64,000 bases of DNA from Toxoplasma gondii ME49 (Eukaryota > Apicomplexa > Conoidasida > Eucoccidiorida > Sarcocystidae). Both the position numbers and the translations under genes were made by a program. The DNA lies in assembly GCF_000006565.2 (NCBI RefSeq), contig NC_031476.1, forward strand, positions 3,310,458 through 3,374,457, in the 5' to 3' direction. The notes below the pieces were generated by a model. That model worked only from the letters and a program-made list of their open reading frames with translations, was not told where the DNA came from and ran no database searches. Shown in pieces: positions 1-10,989 of the stretch; within the stretch, counting starts at the first letter, position 1, and each line of letters starts with the position of its first letter.

Positions 1-1385
1 AACAAAGGATGCGAACAGCTCTGACTCCTGTGGTATTTAGAAGGATATTTTGTCATAACGATGTTCGTGCTATTTTCGTCGTGAGTGGAGGTCACGCAAA
101 GAGGCATCCGTGCTGAGCCAGCTGACCTGCATCTAGCTACTGGTTTTGTTCGTCTATTCCATCAACTCCGAGCAACGCTTTGCTTTCACCGACCAGTGAG
201 AAGGTCGTTTTCGCAGAAGCTTCGTTAAGCTGTTTTGTGACTCCTAAGGCGGTGGTGAGTCTCCTAAGAAAACGGTGCTCAATCGACACTAGTGTGCACA
301 TGCGTCAAGACTTGCATGATACCGGGAAGGGGGAGGATGCTGTTCACAAAGTCACCTTTGATTCTCTCAAGGGATGTTGCCAGCCTTGGTTACAGATCCC
401 CGAGCGTTTGTCGTGTGTAGTTCTTGTACTATGTAAATCGGTGCCACAAAACTAGCATTCGGTTGTCTTGTTCTATTTCTACTAGCGTGCAATCCACACT
501 ACATAATGGACGGGGTAGAAACCCGATGTTCCGTCAGGGCCGTCATGATGATCTAATAGCAAGTTCCAAGAGCGGGCGTTTTTAATTCAGTCTCACGAAA
601 CGGTCTTGAGGCATGAGTAAACACTTTTGGGCTCACAGTGTGAATCTCTACAAAAACGCGGCGGCCACACGAATTATTGCAGACTCAGCTGGTGTCGTCA
701 AAATCCCTGTTCCAACGATCCCGAGGGGATACCAGCGTTTACGAGGAGAAAGTATTGATGCCCCCCGACGGGGCTGAAGCTGGATACCCTATAACGCACT
801 ATAAGCAGGGATTTCTAGGTTTATATAAGCAACCTCCAGGGCAGCACATTCTGGACCGATCAAACTCATATACGAACCGAACAGCTTTGTTTCAGCTGCT
901 CAGGCGCAGAGCAAAATGACTCCATTCCGAGACACGATGCACCAGAGCTCCATTTAGCAGCTGGGCACTATAATTGTTTGCAACCTATATAATCATGCTT
1001 CCTTCACCACATCGACAGGAATGCACAAGACCAACTTCAAATGTGGCGCACAATGCATTTCTACTTTCGTGGGCGGTCTCACGCACATCTCTCGCCTATC
1101 CCCTTAGTAGCGCACGAGTGAATAGGTCTACGAAACCAGACTGCACAGATGCTGTGGTTGGTATCACATATAACCGATAGAGAGAAGCGCAATTGAGAGT
1201 ATTCGCCCTTGTAAAGGGATTATGTTTCGGGAATTTCTCTGAGTGCAGATGAAATGTTATTAGTAAAAGGGGCTGCTTTCGATCCGCTTATCCCACGCGT
1301 ATATACACTTGGAAGCAGGCGCGTCACCTGCGCACCTTGTAGGTAACAGTACCTTTATTTAGACGGGCTTCTTTCACCCAACTCA
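1..1385. other. Left flank, no supported gene
   Basis: No open frame in this stretch has convincing codon structure, a signal peptide or a recognisable motif. The short frames present (for example 180-455 and 677-919 on the + strand) are each interrupted quickly and lack good splice sites. It probably holds the promoter and 5' UTR of the secreted-protein gene beginning at 1386, but no specific element can be pointed to. Confidence 0.4.
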
Positions 1386-3665
1386 ATGCTTTCAAGTGCA
1401 ATGAAGGGCTCTTTAGCATTTGTTGCAGTGGCGTCGGCGTTCGCCTTATCAAAGCCTGTTGACGCCCTCGGCGACATTCAGCTGGCCGCGGCAATTGCAC
1501 GCCTCTTCGGGCTAGGTTCGCAACCAGACGCCGTTGCCACAAGCGTGAGTCGCTACCGCTTGCGTAGGTGAACTAAGTGATGTCAAACATTGTGCCCGGC
1601 CGTCAGAATGGGAAAGGGATTTTCGGACAGTTCCTTCAGACAGAAGATGCAGTACCTAGCAATGCAGTTCCTGATGCTGCAGTTGATAACGATGATGACC
1701 TGCGAGCCCAGTTTGAGGTATGTGCTTTATCTCGACGGAACAAAAACCTCTCAGCAAAGATTGATCCCACATCCACCCCCTTCCCCTCTCATCACCACCC
1801 GCAGATCTTGAACACAGATAGATATGATCATCTGCTGCTGACAGCGCACAAGAAGAGAAAATTAGCCGAGCAGCTTCGAGCAGCAGCTGACAGTGAGCCT
1901 CATTCACTGTGACGCGAGTAGCAGTGCTTGCTGACCCGTATCAGGAGCACAAGCAGCAGTCGTACCGTCTACAGATCATGAGAGGCAGAGGGAGACAGAG
2001 GAAAGCTCTGCTGAGGCTGTGTAAGCGTCGGGTTTAGAAAGAATTGATAACCGCCCTACCACTGTCAAGACTGCTGTACAGTTTCGACCGAACTCAGGCG
2101 AATATAATGGAGCGACAAGCGGATTTGCTGGACGGTAAACATACCTCAGTGGCCCTGGTCTTAAGCCAACGCCATTGCACGTACCTTGCAGCTGAAGCAA
2201 GCCAAGTCAAACGTCTAGTAGAAGCTGTAAAGGTAGAGGCTGAGAGGCCTTTAGAAGCCCCAACAGCAGGTGCCTGAATTTGATTCAACTGCAAAGCCAC
2301 CGGTACCTTTAAGAATCTCTGCCTGGTTCCTCAATAGAGTGCGATATTTTGAAAATCGGGCCTGTCAAGTTTGTACCACAGGTAACTGGTAGAGCAACGG
2401 TGGTTCGTGCAGGAATGTCTCATTATCCATGCAGTCTTCTGAGCTTCTGAAGCACAGTGGAGAGTAGGTTTTACTTGGACCCTTTTTCATTTCCATCATG
2501 TTCCTCTCATTCGCATGGGCCGCAGTGAGACAATGGGTCGAATAACGGGAACTGCCTTTACGGTTCACTACAGGAAGACAGTGAAAGGGTACGTTGCACT
2601 GAGTTTTCTCCTTAGGAGCCCTGCGGCACATTGTCAACTTTGTAGGACATTTTTTTGGGAAGGCGTGGATTTGCCAATTGGAGCAGTTGCCGATTCACCC
2701 AATTGTAAGAAACTCGTTGTGTGAGACGTCATCCAGGGTACACTGACCAGGCAATAGGTTTCTCGTTCAAGTATCGGGGAAATGAGCAAGTTCTCTGCGC
2801 ATCTTCAAGACTAGGACGTGACAGCTGGATTGACGGTGAAAAGTTTCTGTTGAACGTCTTGACCACGTTCGTCATGCTTGTGGCAGCCATGACGGAGGCC
2901 TGGTTCTGCCGAAATATGGGAATCAAAGGTTAGAGTACCAGCCTATGATTCAAAAAGGAGACTGCCTCAGTCACGTGACCACAGGAACGTTACCAAGCAT
3001 TAAAACCGCTGTCACTGGTGAGTCCTCAGCAGTTATTACTAACGAAATATAACAAACCGTGATTGCGTATGCAGAAGCTAAAAAGGAGAAGATTATTCCT
3101 CCGCCCCCGCCGGTACCATAACGCTTAACATCTCGAAATGGGGCATCTGTTACACCACTGGACCACAGCCGCCGACGAAGAAGCCGAAACCAGCAAGAGT
3201 TAATGTCAAAGTTAGCATGGATGAAAACAGAGTAATGCGAGTCGAGGTAAGCCGAGTACAGACTGAACTCAAAAATAAGACAATTTTTTCAATCAAACCC
3301 AGGTCAACGGCAAGGAACAGCCAGTGGGTAAGCCTTCCACATTGAGTGTTACTGTGTTCAGAGGAAGTAAGAATTGATTTCTGTAGGGAAGCACGTAACG
3401 ATCAACGCGGCCGAGTACGTGAAGAAGGCTGAAGAAGGCACCAAAAGTGACAGTGTGATCTCCGGACTATCAGATGCTGCAGATAAACTACAAGTAAGAG
3501 AGTGCTGTTTCTTTCCGAGCCCAAGATCTGGTGCAGCATTGTTTGGGTTAGGAGAAAGTACATAGCCTGGTTTCCCCAGAGGCGCATCACAAAAACGAAG
3601 AGTCGGAAGAGAAAAAGGCTGTCGAAGAGGAGACCGAAGAGGAAGAATCAGAAGTGGAGTTCTAG
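1386..3665 (+). CDS. Secreted acidic-tailed protein of unknown function, encoded by about 19 micro-exons
   Basis: Not recognised as a known family. The start codon at 1386 opens a typical signal peptide: residues MLSSAMKG, then a hydrophobic core SLAFVAVASAFAL, with likely cleavage after VDA. Frame and phase give exons 1386-1544, 1607-1717 (1631 and 1640 are alternative acceptors), 1805-1892, 1957-2020, 2082-2134, 2192-2269, 2338-2381, 2435-2463, 2526-2588, 2646-2704, 2758-2770, 2825-2835, 2887-2928, 2985-3017, 3075-3112, 3169-3246, 3303-3327, 3387-3493 and 3582-3665. They total 1179 nt, or 392 residues plus stop, with every phase matching. Introns are 51-88 nt, mostly 53-62. The mature protein has a polar N-terminal half, three Cys residues in the middle, a poly-Pro/Lys hinge near residue 270 (EKIIPPPPP), a Val-rich stretch (VKVSMDENRVMRVEV) and a Glu-rich tail ending EESEVEF. 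Two introns (2589-2645, 2836-2886) are multiples of three and could be retained; the second would add a hydrophobic stretch. The protein presumably enters the secretory pathway. Its role is unknown. Confidence 0.65.
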
Positions 3666-4421
3666 CTGGAATGTTGGCTTTCCTAGTCAATACACAACTC
3701 CGTCTGAGAGCGAAAACTACGTGAAAGATAAATGAGCGTAATTATTAACGGCGCAGTCTTAGCTTCAACACAAGGGCATATATGCCCCGAACAGCCTTGT
3801 GGAATCAGTATGCTGCCGGCACCAATCCGTGTGACACCGCAGACAAAAATAAGACCTAAACGATATTCATGAACAGTTTGATATTTAGATTGCATTATGG
3901 TTAATCCTACACTTTACTGGATGCTACTCTTGTTGATGCTTCAGTGGGTCTGTGACCCGTCTTCGACACGTTGCCCTCGCCCGCTCTCGAGACATGGACT
4001 TTATTACGCGAAGGTATCCGCCGCACAACACACTGCATCTGCGTAGCACTCACGAGTTGTGACAACTGAAAAACTTTTTTGACTGGCGAGGTCTTCTTCA
4101 GGATGGATGGGCAGCCAATACGCACAGTGACGAGCGTATTAAATTTCCGGCATCAATTCTTTTGCGGTTGTACCCGCTGTCTTACACACAAGAGATAAAA
4201 AGGAAAAACCGATACCGGACGGCAACGTCGGACACGGCAAAAACACTCATATACATCGTCCACACATATGTTACCGCAGGCTGTCAAGTGCAAATGCTGT
4301 CGTGCTCGCGCCCACTCTGCAGGCAAGCTGTTGATCTTGACCTTCAGCGCCGTCTTCGGTTGCCGGTCCCAGCGCAGGCAGCGGGACCAGAGGCGATCCC
4401 GAGTGAGATACTATTGCACAC
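3666..4421. other. Convergent intergenic region
   Basis: This stretch separates the 3' ends of the micro-exon gene on the + strand and the IKS1-like kinase on the - strand. It should contain both 3' UTRs. Frames here are short and conflict with one another. A longer antisense frame (4558-4271, - strand) continues from the kinase's last exon in an alternative reading and could be used if the first CAG of that acceptor is chosen. Confidence 0.35.
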
Positions 4422-7400
4422 TCAGAATGCGCTTCGTTTTCTCTGTTTAGACCGGAACAAACCCCTGATAGATTTGTCCCAGACCGCCTCATATTCGTCC
4501 TCGATGTCTGCTGACTCTGAAAAACGACGGCATCCACATATGAGGAACAGGTGTGCACCCGTTCGAACTCGTACAGAGGAGCGTCTCGAGGAGATCATAC
4601 TTCCTTCAATCCGTGCCAACTTACCCGCGCCAGGGAGTCTGTCGGAGCGCTCTTCTTTTGTAACAGGTTCACTATCTCTTCCGCTGCCCTGTCAAGTCGT
4701 TCTCTGTCATTTAGAATTCGACGGACACGCACGTCATCAATGATGTCATCCGTTGACGGTCGTTGCGCACTGTCCTGCGCCACACAACCAGATGCTTTAC
4801 AAAAAGACCGTTACATGACCTCGAAATGCAATGCGTTATATCGCCGGTTAGGATTTTCTCTGGGATGCGCTCACCTTTGCTGTCAAAGCTCCGATAAGCA
4901 GTTTGAAGGTAGGGTCTCTGCAAGCAAGAGATATGATCCTAAAGCGACGTAGTTTGGGAAGCGTCTCCCATCCACGACGCTCCACGGCTGCCTGAAGGGG
5001 ACTCATCACACTCATTCAGCTCACACTGTTCCTGTCACGCTCTCACCTTGGAGGACGTTTAGGAAATGATAAACACGTATGTCCAAGGATCAGTCGCCGG
5101 CACCTGGATGGTTCTTTGTCTGTGTACGGGACGCGTGCGTAGCACATCGCGTAAAGAATCATCCCGAGGCTCCACATGTCAGACTTCATGTCATAATTCG
5201 GGCTGAAGAGTCCCTGCATCGGATAAAACAACGAACATTCCGTGTGGGCTGTGTCATCCACGCACAATTGACGATAATAATATGAGAAATAATCATGTGG
5301 CAATTCCAAATAGCTACTCACCCGTTCATCGGTCTCCAGCAGCTCCGGGGCCGTGAATTCTATTGTTCCCGTGTATCCGTTTCGTTCGGCACGGAATATC
5401 CTCTCTCCCAGAAGTTCCGCCGTGCCAAAGTCGGACAGCTGAGCTCGGCACTGTAATTTGCCAGTCATTCGCTCAACAGAGTGCTGCAGAAGTACATTCG
5501 GTGGCTTCATGTCTCTGTACAGAATAGCGCTGTGGTGGAGATGTTGGAGACCGAAAAGAATGTCGAAAAACAATTTCCAGATCTGGTCGTCTGTCAGGTA
5601 ACGCGACGGCGGATTCTCCACACCTCGGTCCCAGATCAAATTTTCCAGACTATCTGCACAGTGAGCACATGAGTATCACAAATCAACGTACAAGACAGGT
5701 GCGACTGTCATAACTCGCGCAAAACGTGCATACGTAAGTCTTCTCCGTTGACGTCTTAGCAAAGGCGGACGGCCAACGTGGGACCAGAAAGGTCGTCACT
5801 GTCAACAAGTCTGAGCAGTCACCGCCTGCTTACCGCCGTTACAATATTCCATGAGGACGAAGAGCCATGGAACCCAAGGACACATGGGATTCGACCGGTG
5901 CATCTGCAGGGACATGCCATAAGCAACGCTTCACACATTACTATTTTTCGCATTGACAGTTGCAAGAGATGCATCTGCTCGTTGGTGATCAGTTCATTTT
6001 GAATTCTGTGCACAACGATGGCGAAACACATGCCCCGAATAAACTGCCCCTTGATGTCTGGTACCCCGTCTTTGTCGCTGCTCTCACCGCAGCTCATACC
6101 GTGTACGCATCGTAAAAAATGAACTTACCTCCAGCCAAGAATGCTTGTAATCCACAATGTTCGGATGATGAAGCTTTTCCCTAATTTTGACTTCTTGAAG
6201 CATCTGCAAGGGACAGGGACACACCCGGGCAACAAAGGCTGACACTCGCGAATGCGTTACGTGTTCTATTTATCTGCAGTTCAACGGCGCCCGCTTTTAC
6301 GGTTGGGTGCAACCTTGTTTCAGCACATGATTCCGACGGCGTCCCATTCAGTGACTGTAACTACCACTCAAAAGGTCTCACAGTCGACAGCTTCTGCTTC
6401 ACGGACAACGAGTGTCAGCACCACACTGCTTGACACATTCGCGTCCCAGCACGATCTCGTTAACCCTGACACTAATTAGTTAATGCTTAAATCTGTTTAG
6501 AGTGTCTCTTTTGTGAAATACATTGCAGCACTTCCATCACGTAGTGTAAACCGCGTGTCGTTGAAGAAAAGCACACTGACACAGCGCAAGGAATTCCGCT
6601 TGACATGTACACCTGACATCCATCCACAGCCCGCTGGTTCCGATGCACAACCTCTGTAACGGCGCGCGCCACAGTAAGAACCTAGACTACAAAGGCCTAC
6701 CTTTGCAAGCCAGTGCTTGTCATCACCGACTGGAAGTTTCTTAACTGCGTACTCCCCCAGCGTGAGTTCATCAAGGATATGTGTGCAGAGATAGACCTGG
6801 CCATAACTCCCGCTTCCCAGCTTTTGCTTTTCAATAAAGAAGCGATTGTAGTAGCCGGTGATCAAAAGCTCCGCGGGGATATTCTGCAAGACCATCCGCA
6901 AATACGTCGTCCGCATCGACAGTGACGCTGTCAAAAGAGGCCGAAGGAGAAACATCTCCGGGGACCTAAAACACGCTTCTTGCCCACCTCTCTCTTCTGC
7001 TCCGCGGCAAATGACCCTTTCGTTCCTCTCCCCGATAAGTATCCTAAAGGAATAGAAATCTTGACGGAACCCCAATGCCAGCTCAAGTCAACACAGAAAG
7101 AAGTGGGTTACAGAGCCTGGAAGTACTCACCCGGGTAGAGGGTATCGCATCCACTCCTTGAGGCTGATATGCTCCGAAAGAAAAGAACGGGGATTGGGGC
7201 TCTTCACGCTCAGGTGGGTCGGTTTTCCTATGCTCACGACACTCCCGCTGGCCTTCAAACTCCGTTGAAAACGAACTACTCGAATCTGCCGCGGAGTACG
7301 CGCTCTGCGCCATCGCAGCGTGACGAGACCTCGTTGAGTCGTCATCGCGTGTACCTCCGGGAGAGGAATTTCCACTGGCTCCTCGCGTGCGGAGTACTGA

Positions 7401-8876
7401 GTTGACTGCTGACGGCGAAGATCGAGATTCGGTAGTGTAACGATCAGAACTCTCTGTCGCCTCTGACGAGGTGTTGTACGACAACAATGCCGTCGTGGGG
7501 GGTGAAGAAACATCCGATGTCTCGAGCACGACAGACGCCAAAGATGAAGCCGGTACCTCAGATGTCTCGGTGGTAAAGCGGCTATACCGGCTTGGCGACG
7601 AGGCTGAGCTTTGCTGTCTCCTGAGACGTCTGAAGAGATGCTGAAGGATCTGGAAGTACGTTCGAGCTTCAAAGGAGAACTGTTTCAGGTCAGCTGTCTG
7701 CCCACAAAGTGGACACCGGCCCATAGGACTGCAAGAAACACAATCGCGAAACGAAATACAGCATTCCTCAGCAGTTGAGACCACGGACGAAAAGTGCAGC
7801 GACACCTGAATGTCTCATTTACCGTTCTTGGCTTTGCTCCAGGCCGTTGAGTACACCGCCCTGTACACTTGACACATGCGAACTGTGTATCAGCGAAATG
7901 ACCAAAACTGTTTAACATGAACGAGCGGAGCCTGCCAGCTCGCTGAACAACGTGTGTCGTCAAGAATAAAACAACTTTCATTACCCTAACACGACTACCA
8001 CGCTTCGAACGAACAAGGTAAGGTTTAAGAGTGAAGCGTCTTCTGCGCAATGCTTTGGCTGTATTCCTCCATATAAAAACAGTCCTTACAAACACTACAT
8101 TTTCGCGTAGCCCAGGAAACGTCACCTAAGTCGGGACAAAGCTTAGGAAGTACTTCACTGCTAACCCACAACGCGGATAGGGTACCGTTTCGTTTAACCT
8201 ATCATGAGCATGATGTTCGAAAGCATCCTCCGTTCTTCTGGAGGAGACACGGTCAAAGTGTACTCATGAAAGACACAAGCAATTCTGCGCTGGCAACAAT
8301 ATAGACTTGAAAAGAAGCACACTGATATGAGCAAATACACGAGAGATGCCCTTACTTGAGGCTGAGCGCTCTTTCTTCTGCAGCTGTTATGGGTCTCGCT
8401 CCAGCCCTGTTGGTATGAGGGTTGTACAAAACGATGTTCCGATTTTTGTACAAAACAATCTCATAGTTGTTCGTTAACGCCGTGTCTGTGGAGACAGGTG
8501 TTGAAAGACGGAGTCCCCCGGACGGGCAGCGGATGCCGCCTCGACTATCGTCACTCAATGACAGTATCGCGTCATCACAGGGAGGCAGCGAGAGAAGTCC
8601 GCATTCTCCTGGCAACGCCAGCAGAATTGGTTGGTGCGGAGGCGAGTCAGCGTGGAAATGTAGCGACAGGTCACAGCCAGGCCCCCGTTCTTCCCCTCCT
8701 CCCCCTGCAATTGTTCCTAGCTGGCACTGGCGTGTTTCAGACTCTGGAAGGACTTCGAAAGAAGACATCGGTTCTGAAAGACGAGCTCCCTCGCATGTTT
8801 CTGGCACTGCCGCTGGCAGGAACGAGGCACATTGCTCATCCACAGGGTTCCTAGCCCGCTGCGAGTAACTGTCCAT
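4422..8876 (-). CDS. IKS1-family Ser/Thr protein kinase
   Basis: A protein kinase that would transfer phosphate from ATP to Ser/Thr; substrates are unknown. Exons, transcribed right to left: 8876-8356, 7728-7131, 6883-6701 (acceptor uncertain), 6203-6129, 5903-5834, 5653-5104, 4917-4875, 4774-4625 and 4514-4422, giving about 760 residues. The N-terminal part has NYEIVLYKNRNIVLYNP and then a zinc-knuckle-like RCPLCGQ followed by TYFQILQHLF. This order (CPxC, then YFxLL, Ser-rich linker, kinase) is what I know of fungal IKS1 kinases. Kinase motifs seen: glycine loop GSGSYGQVY, VAIK-equivalent YAVKKLPVGDD, hinge FVLMEYCNGG, catalytic loop LYRDMKPPNVLL, LSDFGTAELL, GTIEFTAPELL and DMWSLGMILYAMCY. 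The C-terminal lobe ends with DSAQRPSTDDII and then a short basic tail. The usual His of HRD is Tyr here, but Lys, catalytic Asp, Asn and DFG are intact, so activity is expected. The ATG at 8876 is the first Met in frame. Confidence 0.8.
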
Positions 8877-10499
8877 GGCAGAGGAAAGATGTATGCGGCG
8901 TCCGGTGTCAACAGAATTGGAGTGAATCACGCAGCATTCGTTCGCATCCTTACAAAATCTTGCAAGAACTGGTTCCTGCTCTGCGGTACTGAGTCAATTT
9001 CAGTTCGTCTGCTCAAATAAAGCGGCGGAGAGCTCCGTCAGAACGCTCGTGTACGTCATGCGCACGAGGTAAAAGATTGAGGATGTTGCAGATAAAGGTG
9101 CCGGATTGTCCTGAGGGCAAAATTGACCTGCGAAGAACTGGGTCGATACTAAAAAAAGCTACAGCCCGAGCACAACAGACGAGAATGCGTGGTAGACACA
9201 AGGTCTACATTGAACGGAGAAGAAACCTGAAAAAGGTATACAGCAGCCGGCCAGGCTGTCATACCCGGAAATTTTTGCGTCTTCAGTTTAGAGACAAAAG
9301 CAAAAAAAAGGGATGTCTGCCCCCCTTGCGGCCGGCTTGCGAAAAGTAACTGCGGTAATGCGGATTTTGCATGCCTACTACACAGCTTTCGCTGGAAAGA
9401 CTCGATCCGATAACGCGAGTCATGCAACTGTTTGCCATAAATTCTTGTGGAAAAGGAGGAAACATGAGTCGAATGAGTTCGACAATTACCCTCATTCTGC
9501 TTCACATTAGGGTAGTTCGGACTGCAAACTCACCTCGCCTTCGTCCGCCATGGATTGACGGCAACTCTCTGGGATCGATCCGAGCCATTCTGACTCTCTG
9601 GAACTTCCTCTTACACACATTCGTGCGTTTCGTGCCGAAGATTTCCCAAGAAAATGAGTGGTAGAAAGGAACAGCCCCGCGTTCCATGGGGGAATATTTC
9701 GCTCTGACAGTTTATGTTTTTTTAGCGGCAAACCTGATAACCTGTCAATGGCAGTGGTGACTACTGTCGCCCGCCCACCGTGCACGGGCTTTCTTAACGT
9801 TCACAAAATAAAGCCCAGCTCCAGCAGTAAGGTATTGACCAGAATGAAAGCCTAAGCATTGGCTGTCTCTGAATGCTAATGGGGTACCATGGCTTGCCAG
9901 GGTGTTGCATGTACACTGTTACCCCGTCTGACTGCCTACTATGGCTTCGCTAATTGTGCCTTAGAATCGCCGACCCACTACCAAACCAATCAATTCCTCG
10001 TTAAGGCTCGCTTCCCTAATGCATCTTTTTCCACGGCAGAAGGTTCACTATGACGCAGCTCTCGACCTGGAGGATCTTCCTTAGAGTTTCAATTCTTATG
10101 GAACTCCCCAAATCTCTTGGAAAGAAGGCCGCCTGCACAGTCACAGTGTTGTTGAAAGCTCCCAGCTTGGCTTGCCGCGCATTCAAGAACGCACTGCAGA
10201 GTTTCCACACCATTCTTGATTCTTGCTTCGAGAGTGAAACACATGTTCTAACAGCCGGTGCCATTTCCGTGAAGCGACAGCCGCAGTTGATTTCAATCAT
10301 TCCAACGGCAGTCGCACCCAACGTTGTCGAACGCTAGGCTCAGCCATCCCCGAGGGGAAACAGAAATGCTGCCATCGGACCCGCATGGAACCCCTTCGAT
10401 CTACCCCATTTCAAAAGCATTCTGAGCTGCAAACAGCTGCAAATGAAGTGTCTGCTTGGGGGTTGAACGGCGAGAGTGTGAAAGGGTCTCTAGCTTTAT
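8877..10499. other. Upstream region of the kinase, no supported gene
   Basis: No clear coding sequence. It probably carries the 5' UTR and promoter of the kinase. Short overlapping frames on both strands at 9077-9785 have no shared codon signal. One minus-strand frame within this stretch, 10016-10321, is listed separately as a weak exon candidate. Confidence 0.35.
10016..10321 (-). CDS. Weak exon candidate, unknown
   Basis: An open minus-strand frame with mixed, protein-like composition (for example FTEMAPAVRTCVSLSKQ and NARQAKLGAFNNTVTVQ). It starts just after an in-frame stop next to a possible acceptor (CCTAG), and a possible donor (CAG followed by GTCGAG) lies near its end. It has no family resemblance and no linked exon could be found with confidence. 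It may be chance. Confidence 0.2.
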   Translation of the reverse strand: MGATAVGMIEINCGCRFTEMAPAVRTCVSLSKQESRMVWKLCSAFLNARQAKLGAFNNTVTVQAAFFPRDLGSSIRIETLRKILQVESCVIVNLLPWKKMH

Positions 10500-10989
10500 A
10501 TGATGCCTGTTGATAAAAACGCCCCACGGAGGAACAAAGCGGTATGTATGGGGCATGAATGCAGTCACATGGAGCCAGTGGGCGTCAGTCTTAGACTTCG
10601 ATGTTGCACCAATGCACAGAAGACTTCCTTGAGAGATCTAGTATTATGGCTCTCGATTATCGGACGTGTCTACTCGAGCTGTCCGCCAGATCCTTCTAAA
10701 CCTGCTGACACTGCATACCTCCAGAGGTCTGCCGTGTTCGAAGTTACAAGTAAGGAATGCCCATGCTACCTATGCATATCAATCCTTTATATTCACTTTC
10801 CTGATATGTGAGACCGAAGATGGCTTACACCCCAAAAGCTGTCCGTGTGAAGGCGTCGCGACATGCATTCTCACGCTGAAACCATGGCGATATCTCTGCT
10901 TTTTGCAATCGTTCGTGCCTTCACCCCGCGAAAACGACCCTTCACAAAACTTCCCTGCAGTCTATTACAAACAGACAATGGTACACTGA
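10500..10989 (+). CDS. Possible small short-intron gene, unknown
   Basis: A frame-consistent model can be built from the ATG at 10500: exons 10500-10541, 10595-10665, 10725-10749 and 10813-10989, with introns of 53, 59 and 63 nt, giving 104 residues. The last exon contains a Cys pair (SCPCEG) and a Leu/Phe-rich stretch. The intron sizes resemble those of the gene at 1386-3665, and the donors are mixed (GTATGT and GTAAGG are good, GTGTCT is weak). The search space for GT-AG pairs at this spacing is large, so coincidence is a real possibility. No function can be proposed. Confidence 0.25.

Noticed and set aside
8098..8352. Continuation of the kinase first exon or an extra exon between 8356 and 7728
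   Set aside because: The donor at 8355 (GTAAGG) and the strong acceptor at 7729 match in phase and restore the NPMGRCPLCGQ order expected for IKS1. The alternative acceptor at 7806 leads to a stop.
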